Positions 16,814 through 25,235 of a DNA stretch of 64,000 bases are shown here, piece after piece (position 1 is the stretch's first letter; every line of letters starts with the position of its first letter). The DNA is from Pseudoclavibacter sp. RFBB5 (GTDB taxonomy: Bacteria > Actinomycetota > Actinomycetes > Actinomycetales > Microbacteriaceae), in NCBI RefSeq assembly GCF_002931555.1, contig NZ_PSTZ01000001.1, forward strand, positions 372,001 to 436,000. The letters are read 5' to 3'. A program made the translations under genes and the position numbers. The notes beneath the pieces were generated by a model. The model had not been told where the DNA came from, ran no database searches, and was given only the letters and a program-made list of their open reading frames with translations.

Positions 16814-18001
16814 ATGGTTCTCAGGACAACGGTTCGAAGCAGGATCCGGGTGTACTGGCCAGTGCAGCCGGCCACGTTCGCCGAGGTCGTCGCCGGCAAC
16901 GTATCGGTCTTCAGGGAGAGTCCCGACGTGCGCCCACTGCGCGACGTGCTCGCGTCGTTCTCGGAGGTCGGTGACTTCGGTGACTACAAGACGGTGACCG
17001 AGGTGTCGATCGGCTTCGAGGGCTTCACCGTGGGGTCAGGAGCTCAGCCGACGCTCGGGTCCGCTGGCGAGCGGACGATTTCGCCCACGCTCGCGGTGAC
17101 GACGCACGTCGACGACGCACTCGGCTCTGCTCGGCTCACCGAGATTCTCGAGCGCATCGTCGAGGTGCATCCATGGGAGGTGCCCGTGATCGAGGTGACC
17201 GAGGGGGTGACGCTCGTCTCGCGGGGGAAGGGGACGAGCGCGCTGGCCTCGAGCGGCGCCAGCTCGAGTGATGCCTGGTCGCAGCTGAGCGCTGCGCTCG
17301 AGGGGCGCGTCTACACGGATCTCACGCACGCCTTCCACGCCGGGCAACCCCATTTCCCGGCGTTCCCGGACGAGGAGCGTGAAGAGCTCTTCTCCCTGGA
17401 GCGTGGAGACGGATTCACGGCGCACCGGTACTCGCTCATCGGACAGTGGGGCACGCACGTGGACCCGCCATCGCACTTCGCCGCCGGAGGGCGGGCTGTC
17501 GACGAGCTGCCAGTCTCCGAGATGATCCTCCCGCTGGTCGTCCTCGACATCAGCGAACGTGCGGCGAGCGACGCGGATGCGACGCCGGTGCTCCGGGATG
17601 TCGAGCGCTGGGAGGCGGAGCACGGACGGATCCCCGCTCGCGCCTTCGTGGCGCTCCGCACCGATTGGAGCCACCGCTGGCCCGACGCCGCAGCCATGGC
17701 CAACACGGACTCGGACGGTGTGAGCCACACGCCCGGATGGTCGCGCGAGGTGCTCACCTTTCTGATCGAGGAGCGTGACATCGCGGGTGTCGGTCATGAG
17801 CAGACCGACACGGATCCGGGTGTCGCGACCTCCGCTGGCGACTTCAGCCTCGAGCGATTCCTGCTCGAGCGGGATCGGTGGCAGGTTGAGCTGCTCGCGA
17901 GTCTTGATCGCGTGCCGGCGGCCGGCGCAGCGGTCGTCGCGACCTGGCCGAAACCGCAGGGCGGAAGCGGATTCCCCGCTCGAGTCTTCGCGATCCACTG
18001 A
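16814..18001 (+). CDS. Cyclase-family metal-dependent hydrolase with extra N-terminal domain
   Basis: Putative amide/lactone hydrolase of the cyclase (kynurenine formamidase/isatin hydrolase) superfamily. The C-terminal domain (about 165-395) has the metal motif GTHVDPPSH with H215, D217 and H221, and VGHEQTDTDPG downstream. Family members are usually about 210-260 aa; this one is 395 aa. Residues about 10-130 contain QPTLGSAGE and HPWEVPVIEV, which resemble the CutA/YqfO-like domain (QPFLG...G, HPYEEPAY), giving an apparent fusion. ATG 16814 follows AGGAGAGG. Divergent from the Lrp regulator and followed by an IclR gene. Substrate unknown; a formamide or a lactone are both possible. Confidence 0.8.
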   Translation: MVLRTTVRSRIRVYWPVQPATFAEVVAGNVSVFRESPDVRPLRDVLASFSEVGDFGDYKTVTEVSIGFEGFTVGSGAQPTLGSAGERTISPTLAVTTHVDDALGSARLTEILERIVEVHPWEVPVIEVTEGVTLVSRGKGTSALASSGASSSDAWSQLSAALEGRVYTDLTHAFHAGQPHFPAFPDEEREELFSLERGDGFTAHRYSLIGQWGTHVDPPSHFAAGGRAVDELPVSEMILPLVVLDISERAASDADATPVLRDVERWEAEHGRIPARAFVALRTDWSHRWPDAAAMANTDSDGVSHTPGWSREVLTFLIEERDIAGVGHEQTDTDPGVATSAGDFSLERFLLERDRWQVELLASLDRVPAAGAAVVATWPKPQGGSGFPARVFAIH

Positions 18002-18008
18002 CCCTCGC

Positions 18009-18014
18009 TAGGCT
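18009..18014 (+). promoter_or_regulatory. -10 element of a leaderless gene
   Basis: TAGGCT ends 7 bases before the GTG at 18022; no Shine-Dalgarno is present between the element and the start. Confidence 0.5.
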
Positions 18015-18021
18015 GGCGAGC

Positions 18022-18786
18022 GTGGAGTCGAATTCGAGCATGGGGCGTGCCCTCGACGTGCTCACCACGCTCGCCCAGCTGACGCGGACACCTCCGCACC
18101 GTGCGACGGTGGCTCAGGTCGCGGGTGCGCTCGACCGTGATCGCTCGCAGGTCTCGCGAACGCTGAAGCACCTTGCCGAGGATGGCTCGGTCCTGAGGCG
18201 CGATGACCGGAGCTACGAGCTCGGATGGCGCGGCTACGCGACCGCTCAGGAGCTCACGGAGCGACGCCTGAGGATCGATGGCCTCACGCTGCTCGAGGGG
18301 CTCGCGCGGGACACCGGCGAGGCCTGCTTCATCGGCGTCCTGAGCGGTGACAGCACGGTGACGATCGTGGAGGCACTGCCGAGGGACGCTCGCATGATCG
18401 GCTCCTGGCTGGGCCGCCCGTATCCGGCGTTCTGCTCGGACGCAGGGCAGGGGACGCTCTGGGATGCCGACGACGACGAGGTGGCCGCCGTTCTCGCGGC
18501 AGCGGACTTCCGGGCGTCAGGGCCGAATGCTCCGGTCGATGTCGGCGACTTCCTCGAGCGCCTGGAGCGCGCGCGTCGGCGCGGGTACTCGATCGTGGAT
18601 GAGGAAGCAGAACCGGGGCTCTACTCGGTCGGCGCTCCGATCTGGGACTTCCGCGGCGAGGTGATCGCCGCCGTGCAGATCGTCGGCGCCCGTGCGGAGA
18701 TGGTGCCGAAGAGCGATGAGCTCGGGGCTGCGGTGGCCCGGACCGCCGCGCGCCTCTCCGAAGTGCTGGCCGCTCCCGCCTGCTGA
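18022..18786 (+). CDS. IclR-family regulator (first)
   Basis: Transcription regulator, 254 aa: N-terminal winged HTH (SMGRALDVLTTLAQL, then RDRSQVSRTLKHLAEDG) and the IclR effector domain with GEACFIGVL, YPAFCSDAGQGTLWDAD and RARRRGYSIVDEE. GTG start at 18022 sits 7 bases after a TAGGCT -10 element and is probably leaderless; an ATG six codons later is the alternative. Convergent with a second, only distantly similar IclR gene; just three bases separate their stops. Likely controls the amino-acid catabolic genes on either side. Confidence 0.9.
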   Translation: MESNSSMGRALDVLTTLAQLTRTPPHRATVAQVAGALDRDRSQVSRTLKHLAEDGSVLRRDDRSYELGWRGYATAQELTERRLRIDGLTLLEGLARDTGEACFIGVLSGDSTVTIVEALPRDARMIGSWLGRPYPAFCSDAGQGTLWDADDDEVAAVLAAADFRASGPNAPVDVGDFLERLERARRRGYSIVDEEAEPGLYSVGAPIWDFRGEVIAAVQIVGARAEMVPKSDELGAAVARTAARLSEVLAAPAC

Positions 18787-18789
18787 CGC

Positions 18790-19548
18790 TCAGCTGTTGG
18801 AGGTGGCGAGTGTCGTGATGCGCGCGGCCGCGGCCTTCATCGCCGCGATCAGGCCGGGGGTCTCGGCTTCCGGGAGGGCTTGGGAGACGCAGCTGAGCGA
18901 GGCCACGATGACCTCGCCCTCGCCTCGCAGGGGGACAGCGAGATCGCTCGACTCATGTTCGAACTCCTCGAAGGCGTCGACGTGACCGCTTGACCGATCA
19001 CGGTCGATTCTGGCGGCCAGCTCGGCGATCGAGTAGGCGGCGCGGGGTCCGCCGACGCCGACGAACTGCGCGTTGCCGAGGAGCTGCTCTAGCGTGCCGA
19101 GCGACGAGTCCCAGAGGAGCGCACGCCCGGCCCCCGTGCACCAGATCGGGGTGACCATGCCGGGGCGCAGCGACGCGGTCGTCCCCGACGTCGGCGACTC
19201 GAATCGAAGGAGCAGTGCGCGGTCGCCGAGTGACGCCGAGATGCGCGCATCCACGGGGAACCGGGCGACCAGGGAGCGCAGTTCGCTTCGTGCCGCTCGC
19301 AGCCACGGGGTGTGGCGGGCGGCGGCTACCTGGAAATGGCGAGGTCCTGGCCGGAAGACCAGCTCCTCGTTCTTCTCCAGCATCCGCAGCTGGACGAGTT
19401 CTTGCGTGAGGCGCGACACCCGGCTGCGTTCGATCCCGGTGTGGTCGGCGAGCCTCGACACCGTGAAGGCGGAGCGGCCGGTGGCCTCCCTCTGCGTCGC
19501 TGCGGTCAGGAGCGACAGGCCCTGCGCCAGCGAGGACTGCTGCTGCAT
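18790..19548 (-). CDS. IclR-family regulator (second)
   Basis: 252 aa IclR-type regulator with an N-terminal HTH (FTVSRLADHTGIERSRVSRLTQEL split over about 28-50) and effector domain containing PIWCTGAGRALLWDS and a C-terminal VASLSCVSQALPEAE. ATG 19548 is preceded by GAGGAG. It lies directly upstream of the racemase-permease pair on the other side of a 64-base gap, on the same strand but downstream of them. Having two IclR and one Lrp regulator within 3.5 kb is unusual and suggests more than one inducer. Confidence 0.88.
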   Translation of the reverse strand: MQQQSSLAQGLSLLTAATQREATGRSAFTVSRLADHTGIERSRVSRLTQELVQLRMLEKNEELVFRPGPRHFQVAAARHTPWLRAARSELRSLVARFPVDARISASLGDRALLLRFESPTSGTTASLRPGMVTPIWCTGAGRALLWDSSLGTLEQLLGNAQFVGVGGPRAAYSIAELAARIDRDRSSGHVDAFEEFEHESSDLAVPLRGEGEVIVASLSCVSQALPEAETPGLIAAMKAAAARITTLATSNS

Positions 19549-19612
19549 GGTGCGATCTCCTCGGAGTCGAGCTCTCTGCGTGTCACCTCGGATGTCGGCG
19601 ACGGTGGGGGCT

Positions 19613-20779
19613 TCAGCGTACTGCGAGCGCGGGCCGACGGGCGGCGCTGCCGACCGCGAATCGGGGGAGGATACGCCCCCAGGCGGTGTAGAGGTCTGCG
19701 GCGATCTGCGTGTTGGCGAGTTCGAGGTCGTGGCTCGTCACCTCGCCTCCGCCCTGCCTGCCGTAGAGCACGACATCGTCCCCCGGGAAGACGCCGTGGA
19801 CCTCCGTGACGTCGATGATCAGGCAGTTCATGCCGGGCAGGTCGATGACGGGCGCGCGCTTGCCGCGGATGAGCACCTGCGCGCGACCGCCCAGGCTCCG
19901 ATGGAAGCCGTCCCCGTAGCCGACCGGGACCGAGGCGAGCACGGAGTCGCGTTCGAGCACGTGGGTGCGTTCGTAGCCGACGGTCTCGCCGGCGGAGTAT
20001 CCGTTGACGGCGGCGACGCGGGATCTGACGGTCATCGCCCTCCGGAAGCGCTTAGGGTCGGCCGCGGTGTCGCCGTAGAGGGCGGCCCCGATGCGGACGA
20101 GGTCGAGTCGGGACTCGGGCACGGTCAGGCCCGCGTACGAGGTGGCGCAATGGCGGTCGATCCGCGAGGTGGCACCCTGCTCTCGCAGCACGCTCGTGGC
20201 GGTCTCGGCCTCGTCGACGAACCGGGCCGTGCCGGCTCTGATGTCCTGCTGATCCTCGAGGGGGAAGTGCGTCGCGATGCCGCGCACATCGAGTCCGGGG
20301 AGGGATGCGAGCGCCCGAAGCTCTGCGAGGCCTGCGGGGCGTGACACGTCGATGCCCTCCCGCGTGATGCCGGTCGAGTTCACGGACAGGTGAACGGGAA
20401 TCGATCGACCGGAGGCGGTGGCGATGGCCGAGGCGGTTGTGGCGTGCGGGAAGCCGCCGATCCACTCCTCGATGTTCCAGTGGACCCCCGCCTGCATCTC
20501 CTGCGGCTGCGCAGAACGCAGCCGCAGGAGACGCCCCGTGAAGCCAAGGGCGCGGAGTTGGGCGGCTTCACGGTTACTCGAGATGCCGAGCATCTCGATG
20601 TTCTTGGCGATGACGACGGGGCCGAGCAGGTCGATGCCGTGCCCGTAGGCGTCCGCCTTGAGGACGATGCAGAGCGTGCTGCGTCCGGCGAACTCCCGCT
20701 GGATCTCCTGGAGATTGTGCTCGATGGCGTCGAGATCCACCTCGACCCAGACGGGTTCCGTCGTCATCCGCGTGCTCAC
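19613..20779 (-). CDS. Alanine racemase-like amino-acid racemase
   Basis: PLP enzyme of the alanine/broad-specificity racemase family, 388 aa from GTG 20779 (384 aa from the ATG at 20767). PLP lysine lies in LKADAYGHG (K41 from the GTG), the second catalytic tyrosine in TVGYERTH, and [14 protein letters not shown] and MNCLIIDVT are typical C-terminal motifs. The GTG overlaps the permease stop (GTGA), so I prefer it; no good Shine-Dalgarno supports the ATG. Linked to a permease rather than to cell-wall genes, which points to catabolic interconversion of an imported amino acid. A perfect 15-bp hairpin lies inside the gene (20497-20531). Confidence 0.88.
   Translation of the reverse strand: MSTRMTTEPVWVEVDLDAIEHNLQEIQREFAGRSTLCIVLKADAYGHGIDLLGPVVIAKNIEMLGISSNREAAQLRALGFTGRLLRLRSAQPQEMQAGVHWNIEEWIGGFPHATTASAIATASGRSIPVHLSVNSTGITREGIDVSRPAGLAELRALASLPGLDVRGIATHFPLEDQQDIRAGTARFVDEAETATSVLREQGATSRIDRHCATSYAGLTVPESRLDLVRIGAALYGDTAADPKRFRRAMTVRSRVAAVNGYSAGETVGYERTHVLERDSVLASVPVGYGDGFHRSLGGRAQVLIRGKRAPVIDLPGMNCLIIDVTEVHGVFPGDDVVLYGRQGGGEVTSHDLELANTQIAADLYTAWGRILPRFAVGSAARRPALAVR
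20497..20531. repeat. Perfect 15-bp hairpin inside the racemase gene
   Basis: Arms 20497-20511 and 20517-20531 are exact reverse complements with a 5-base loop (CAGAA). The stem is entirely coding sequence. It has the shape of a terminator or RNA-processing site. Confidence 0.75.
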
Positions 20780-22317
20780 TGCTCTGCGCTTCTCTCCGGT
20801 GAGCGCCCACGCCCGGTCTCGGTCGCGGTCCCATCCGGGGCGGCGACGGGTGCCTCCTCGTCGATGAGGAGCCTCGGCTTCGCGCCACGGCGGGTGTAGC
20901 GCCACCAGAAGATCACGTAGCAGGCGATGACGAACGGCACCCCGAAGTAGAGGGCTGCGATCTGGTTCGGGTCGAAGGCGATCGCCACGATCGAGACGCT
21001 CAGCAGCACGAACGCCAGGATGGGCACGAACGGGTACAGCGGCGTGCGGTAGGCCAGCGTGCGCACGTCGCCACCGCTGCGCACGAACTTCCGGCGGTGG
21101 AAGAACTGCGAGGCGACGATCGACATCCACACCGCGACCACGGCGAAGCCCGCGACGGAGACCAGCACGAGGTAGACCGTCTCCGGTGCCATGACGCTCG
21201 AGATGAGCGACGCGAGCCCGCCGAGCATGCTGACGCTGAGGGCCACAAGGGGGATGCCGCGGCGGGTGAGCTTCGTGAAGACCTGGGGCGCGTGGCCTTC
21301 CTCGGCCAGCGAGAAGAGCATCCGAGCGCAGGAGAACAGTCCGCTGTTGCCCGCGGAGAGCAGCGCCGTGATGATCACGAAGTTCATGATGTCGGCGGCG
21401 AACGGGATGCCGATGTACTCGAAGACCGTCACGAACGGGCTGTCGGTGACGCCGGTCTCCTCGTACGGGACGATCGCTGCGATCACCGTGATCGCGCCGA
21501 TGAAGAAGATCACGAGGCGCAGGACCGTCGACTTGAGCGCCTTGGGGATGTTCTTCGCAGGGTCCTTGGTCTCGCCGGCGGCGACACCGATGAGCTCGGA
21601 GCCGCTGAACGCGTAGAACACGGCGAGGGCGGTGACGAGGACACCGGAGATGCCGGTGGGGAAGAGCCCGTCAGGCGTGTCGAAGTTGCTGAACAGCACG
21701 GGGCCGCTTTCCGCCGCCTGCCCGCCGAACGGGGCGAAGCCGAAGATCGCCGCACCGCCGAGGATGATCAGCACGATGATCGCCGTCACCTTGATCAGGG
21801 AGAACCAGAACTCCGACTCTCCGAACACTCGCGCCGAGATGGCGTTCATGCCGAAGAGCGCCGCGGCGAAGACGAGGCACCAGATCCAGACGTCGACGCC
21901 GGGGAACCAGCGCTGCATGAGGATGCCGGCGGCGGTGAACTCGGAGCCGAGCGCGACCGCCCAGCACAGCCAGTAGAGCCAGGCCGTCGTGAAGCCGGTG
22001 GCGGGGTTGATGCTTCGCGCGGCGTAGATGTGGAAGGCCCCGGACACTGGGTACGCGATGGCGAGCTCGCCGAGGCAGGTCATCACGAGGTAGACCACGA
22101 CCGCGCCGATGCCGTAGGCGAGGACGGCGCCGAGCGGTCCCGCCTGCGAGATCGTGTATCCGGAGCTCAGGAAGAGGCCGGAGCCGATGACCCCGCCGAG
22201 GGCGATCATCACCAGGTGGCGTGCACCCATCGATCGCTGCAGCTTGCGCAATGGCACCTGCGTGGAGGTGGTGTGGGGGAGCGAGTTGTGCAGCTCGGTA
22301 TGCGTTGAAGGGGACAT
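20776..22317 (-). CDS. Amino-acid permease (APC superfamily, AAT family)
   Basis: Proton-coupled amino-acid importer, 513 aa with about twelve membrane segments. The first has the family motif [16 protein letters not shown] and is followed by [38 protein letters not shown] is also typical. ATG 22317 follows AAAGGTGAG. It is first in an operon with the racemase (GTGA overlap), so it probably imports the racemase substrate or product. Relatives carry GABA, D-serine, D-alanine, lysine and others; the substrate cannot be read from the sequence. The C-terminus (about 485-513) is hydrophilic. Confidence 0.9.
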   Translation of the reverse strand: MSPSTHTELHNSLPHTTSTQVPLRKLQRSMGARHLVMIALGGVIGSGLFLSSGYTISQAGPLGAVLAYGIGAVVVYLVMTCLGELAIAYPVSGAFHIYAARSINPATGFTTAWLYWLCWAVALGSEFTAAGILMQRWFPGVDVWIWCLVFAAALFGMNAISARVFGESEFWFSLIKVTAIIVLIILGGAAIFGFAPFGGQAAESGPVLFSNFDTPDGLFPTGISGVLVTALAVFYAFSGSELIGVAAGETKDPAKNIPKALKSTVLRLVIFFIGAITVIAAIVPYEETGVTDSPFVTVFEYIGIPFAADIMNFVIITALLSAGNSGLFSCARMLFSLAEEGHAPQVFTKLTRRGIPLVALSVSMLGGLASLISSVMAPETVYLVLVSVAGFAVVAVWMSIVASQFFHRRKFVRSGGDVRTLAYRTPLYPFVPILAFVLLSVSIVAIAFDPNQIAALYFGVPFVIACYVIFWWRYTRRGAKPRLLIDEEAPVAAPDGTATETGRGRSPERSAEQ

Positions 22318-22384
22318 GGCTCACCTTTGAGTTCTGTGTCGTGACCAGGATGCTGCGAGTGCTACATAGTCACGTGGTGGTGTC

Positions 22385-22394
22385 TATATTGCAT
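22385..22394. promoter_or_regulatory. TATATTGCAT motif shared with the cyclase promoter
   Basis: Exact copy of the ten bases at 16754-16763, inside the 254-base divergent region between the permease and the homoserine-dehydrogenase-like gene. TATATT could be a -10 element, and GCTACA 18 bases upstream a weak -35. The rest of this divergent region shows no stable hairpin. Confidence 0.4.
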
Positions 22395-22571
22395 CTCTCT
22401 GGGATATTTCCCAAGTATGCATCCGCCACCGGGTTCCACAAGCCCCTACGACGAGGGCAGGCGAAACGGCAGTCGCACCGCCGAAACGTCAGGCGACAGC
22501 GGCGAAAAGACAGCATCGGCCTGACGCAGGTGCCGCCCAAGCTGAGGTCACCTCGACCAGAAGGAGACACC

Positions 22572-23660
22572 GTGAGAACGTACGACCTGGCCCTCATCGG
22601 ATTCGGCGGCGTCAGCCGCGCACTCGCAGAGCTCATCAGCAGTGACGCTGAACGACTCACCCGACAGCTCGGCTTCAGCCTCAGGGTCGTCGCCATCACC
22701 GACCTCGCCTTCGGATCGCTTGTGCAACCGGACGGCATCGACCTCGCCGCAGTGCTGGCCATGCCGCGCGGGGCGGACTTCAGTGCGCTCCCAGGAGGAA
22801 GCGCCGACCCACGCAACCACGACGTCATCCAGGACTGCCCTGCCGACATCGTCGTCGAGGCGACCTTCACCAACCCCGTCGACGGTCAGCCCGCCGCCTC
22901 ACACGTCCGGTGGGCGCTGGAATCCGGCAAGCACGTCACCACGACCAACAAGGGCCCGGTGGCGCTGCACGCCCGAGCGCTGACGGCGCTCGCCGAGGAA
23001 CGCGGCCTGTCCTTCGAGTTCGAGGGGGCCGTGCTCAGCGGCACGCCGATCCTCCGGTTCGCGCAGCAGATGCTGCCAGGGCTCACGACGACGTCCGTCG
23101 AGGGCATCCTCAACGGGACCAGCAACTACGTGCTCGGGCGACGCGAAGCAGGCGCGACACTGGAGGCGGCCATCCGCGAGGCGCAGGAGCTCGGGTACGC
23201 GGAGGCGGACCCGACCGCCGACATCGAGGGCTCGGATGTGCGGCTCAAGGTCGCGATCCTCGCCCAGCAGGTGCTGGGCGTCGACGTGTCCCTCGCCAGC
23301 ATCGACACGCAGGGCATCTCCGGCATCAGCGACGCCGACATCCGCGAGGCCAGCGAGCAGGGGCTTCGATGGAAGCTCATCGGATCGGCGACGAGAACGG
23401 ATGACGGGGGCGTGACAGCTGCGGTGAGGCCGGTCGCGCTGGGCGAAGAGCACCCGCTCGCCGGCATCGCGGGGGCCACGAACGCTGTGACGTTCACGAC
23501 CGACCTCCTCGGACAGGTCACCGTCTCGGGCCCAGGAGCTGGTCGTGTCGAGACGGCGTACGCGTTGCTCTCCGACATCATCGCCATCGACGCCGCCACG
23601 CGCACGAGCGAACGAGCCGCGGCTGCAGAGCTCGTCGACCTCGTCGGGGTCACTCTGTGA
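22572..23660 (+). CDS. Homoserine dehydrogenase-like oxidoreductase
   Basis: NAD(P)-dependent enzyme that interconverts homoserine and aspartate semialdehyde, 362 aa without the C-terminal ACT domain of biosynthetic enzymes. Nucleotide-binding IGFGGVSRA (9-17), VTTTNKGPVA, NGTSNYVLG, and the catalytic block GYAEADPTADIEG followed by SDVRLKVAILA are intact. GTG 22572 is fixed by AAGGAGAC. The stop overlaps an aldehyde dehydrogenase start (GTGA), and divergent genes encode a permease and racemase. No threonine-pathway gene (thrC, thrB) follows, so a catabolic role is likely: homoserine to aspartate semialdehyde. Confidence 0.85.
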   Translation: MRTYDLALIGFGGVSRALAELISSDAERLTRQLGFSLRVVAITDLAFGSLVQPDGIDLAAVLAMPRGADFSALPGGSADPRNHDVIQDCPADIVVEATFTNPVDGQPAASHVRWALESGKHVTTTNKGPVALHARALTALAEERGLSFEFEGAVLSGTPILRFAQQMLPGLTTTSVEGILNGTSNYVLGRREAGATLEAAIREAQELGYAEADPTADIEGSDVRLKVAILAQQVLGVDVSLASIDTQGISGISDADIREASEQGLRWKLIGSATRTDDGGVTAAVRPVALGEEHPLAGIAGATNAVTFTTDLLGQVTVSGPGAGRVETAYALLSDIIAIDAATRTSERAAAAELVDLVGVTL

Positions 23661-25081
23661 CCGCCCGGCTGTCCGTCGTCGGACATGCGCCGGGTCTGGT
23701 CGCCACCGGGGAGGAGCTGGTCGTCACGAATCCCGCAGACGGAGCGGTCGTCGGGCACGTGCGCCAGCATTCCGCGGAAGACCTCCCCGAGATCATCGAG
23801 CGAGCCCGATCAGGGAGCCTCGTCGCCCGCGCGCTGTCACGCCACGCTCGCGCGACTGTCCTGGAGAACGCCGCCGCCCTCCTCGGCCAGCGGTCGGACG
23901 AGGTCGCTCGACTGATCGTCGCCGAAGCGGGCAAGACCATCGTGCAGGCGCGAAAGGAAGTCGCGCGCTGCCAGAACACCCTCAAGCTGTCCGCGGTGCA
24001 AGCACGAAGCAACGCAGGCGAAGTCGTTCCATTCGACGCGTTCGAAGGATCGGAGACGCGAACCGGGTGGTTCACGCGCGAACCGCTCGGCATCATCCTC
24101 GCGATCACGCCGTACAACGACGCGCTGAACCTGGTCGCGCACAAGATCGGTCCGGCGATCGCCGGCGGCAACTCCGTCATCCTCAAGCCCTCGCAGCTCA
24201 CCCCGCTCACGGCGAGGCTCCTCGTCGACCTGCTGGTCGAGAGCGGCCTGCCCGCCGAGGTCATCACCACGGTGCACGGCAACCGACTGCTCTCGCAGGC
24301 ACTCGTCTCCGCGCGCGAGATCCGGATGGTGTCCTTCACCGGCGGCTTCCGCACTGGTGAGGCGATCGCAGCGGCCGCGGGCATCAAGAAGGTCTCGATG
24401 GAACTCGGCGGCAACGCCCCGGTCCTCGTCTTCGGCGACGCGGATCTGACCACGGCAGTCGCGCGCTGCGTGTCCGGGTCCTTCTGGGCCGCAGGCCAGA
24501 ACTGCATCGGCACGCAGCGCATCATCGTCCATGAGTCGGTCGCGGATCGGTTCCGGAACGAGTTCGTCGCGGCCACGTCGAGGCTGACGACCGGGGACCC
24601 CTCGAAGGAGTCGACGGATGTCGGCCCCATGATCAGCGAGGCCGCCGCGGACTCGGCACAGCAGTCGGTCGAGGCCGCCGTGGCCGCCGGCGCGCGGCTC
24701 CTCGAAGGCGGGCGCGCCGACGGCGCGTTCTTCCCGCCGACGGTGCTCGCCGACGTGCCGCGCAGCCAGTGCGTGTGGGCCGATGAGGCGTTCGCGCCCA
24801 TCGTCGTCATCGAGACGTTCTCCTCGTTCGAGGAAGCCGTCGACCTGGCCAACGAGCCCGAGTACGCCCTCCATGCGGCGGTCTTCACGAGCAGCCTGAG
24901 CACCGCGATGCGGGCGACGCGTGAGCTCGAGGCCGGGGCGGTCATGGTCAACGACTCCTCCGACTACCGCTTCGACGCCATGCCGTTCGGCGGCGCCAAG
25001 TACGGCAGCATGGGTCGCGAAGGGGTCCGGTTCGCATACGAGGACATGACGCAGACGAAGGTCGTGGGCATCCTCGAGTGA
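23657..25081 (+). CDS. Aldehyde dehydrogenase (NAD(P)-dependent)
   Basis: Oxidises an aldehyde to its acid, 474 aa, normal ALDH length. Catalytic Cys283 in AGQNCIGTQR, general base Glu249 in SMELGGNAP, cofactor loop FTGGFRTGE. The pattern ITPYNDALNLVAHKIGPAIAGGN and the charged VQARKEVARC resemble the lactaldehyde, phosphonoacetaldehyde and non-phosphorylating GAPDH branch. GTG 23657 overlaps the preceding stop, so it is translationally coupled to the homoserine-dehydrogenase-like enzyme. The natural substrate by context is aspartate semialdehyde, giving aspartate; this is inference. Confidence 0.9.
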   Translation: MTARLSVVGHAPGLVATGEELVVTNPADGAVVGHVRQHSAEDLPEIIERARSGSLVARALSRHARATVLENAAALLGQRSDEVARLIVAEAGKTIVQARKEVARCQNTLKLSAVQARSNAGEVVPFDAFEGSETRTGWFTREPLGIILAITPYNDALNLVAHKIGPAIAGGNSVILKPSQLTPLTARLLVDLLVESGLPAEVITTVHGNRLLSQALVSAREIRMVSFTGGFRTGEAIAAAAGIKKVSMELGGNAPVLVFGDADLTTAVARCVSGSFWAAGQNCIGTQRIIVHESVADRFRNEFVAATSRLTTGDPSKESTDVGPMISEAAADSAQQSVEAAVAAGARLLEGGRADGAFFPPTVLADVPRSQCVWADEAFAPIVVIETFSSFEEAVDLANEPEYALHAAVFTSSLSTAMRATRELEAGAVMVNDSSDYRFDAMPFGGAKYGSMGREGVRFAYEDMTQTKVVGILE

Positions 25082-25223
25082 CGAGGGCGAACCGGACGGC
25101 CCGGTGCCGTGTGGTGAGAAGCGGATGCGGCGAGCGGATGCGGCGCGAGCTGCGTCCGCTCCCCGCCCGGCCTCATTTTGGGCACGCTCTCGCGTCGAGG
25201 CCCACGCCCGCCGTGCAGCGGAG

Positions 25224-25229
25224 TAGATT
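25224..25229 (+). promoter_or_regulatory. -10 element of a leaderless gene
   Basis: TAGATT ends 6 bases before the ATG at 25236 with no ribosome site between. Preceding bases 25082-25223 show only a small 5-bp hairpin (ACCGG/CCGGT near 25090). Confidence 0.5.
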
Positions 25230-25235
25230 TCGCGC

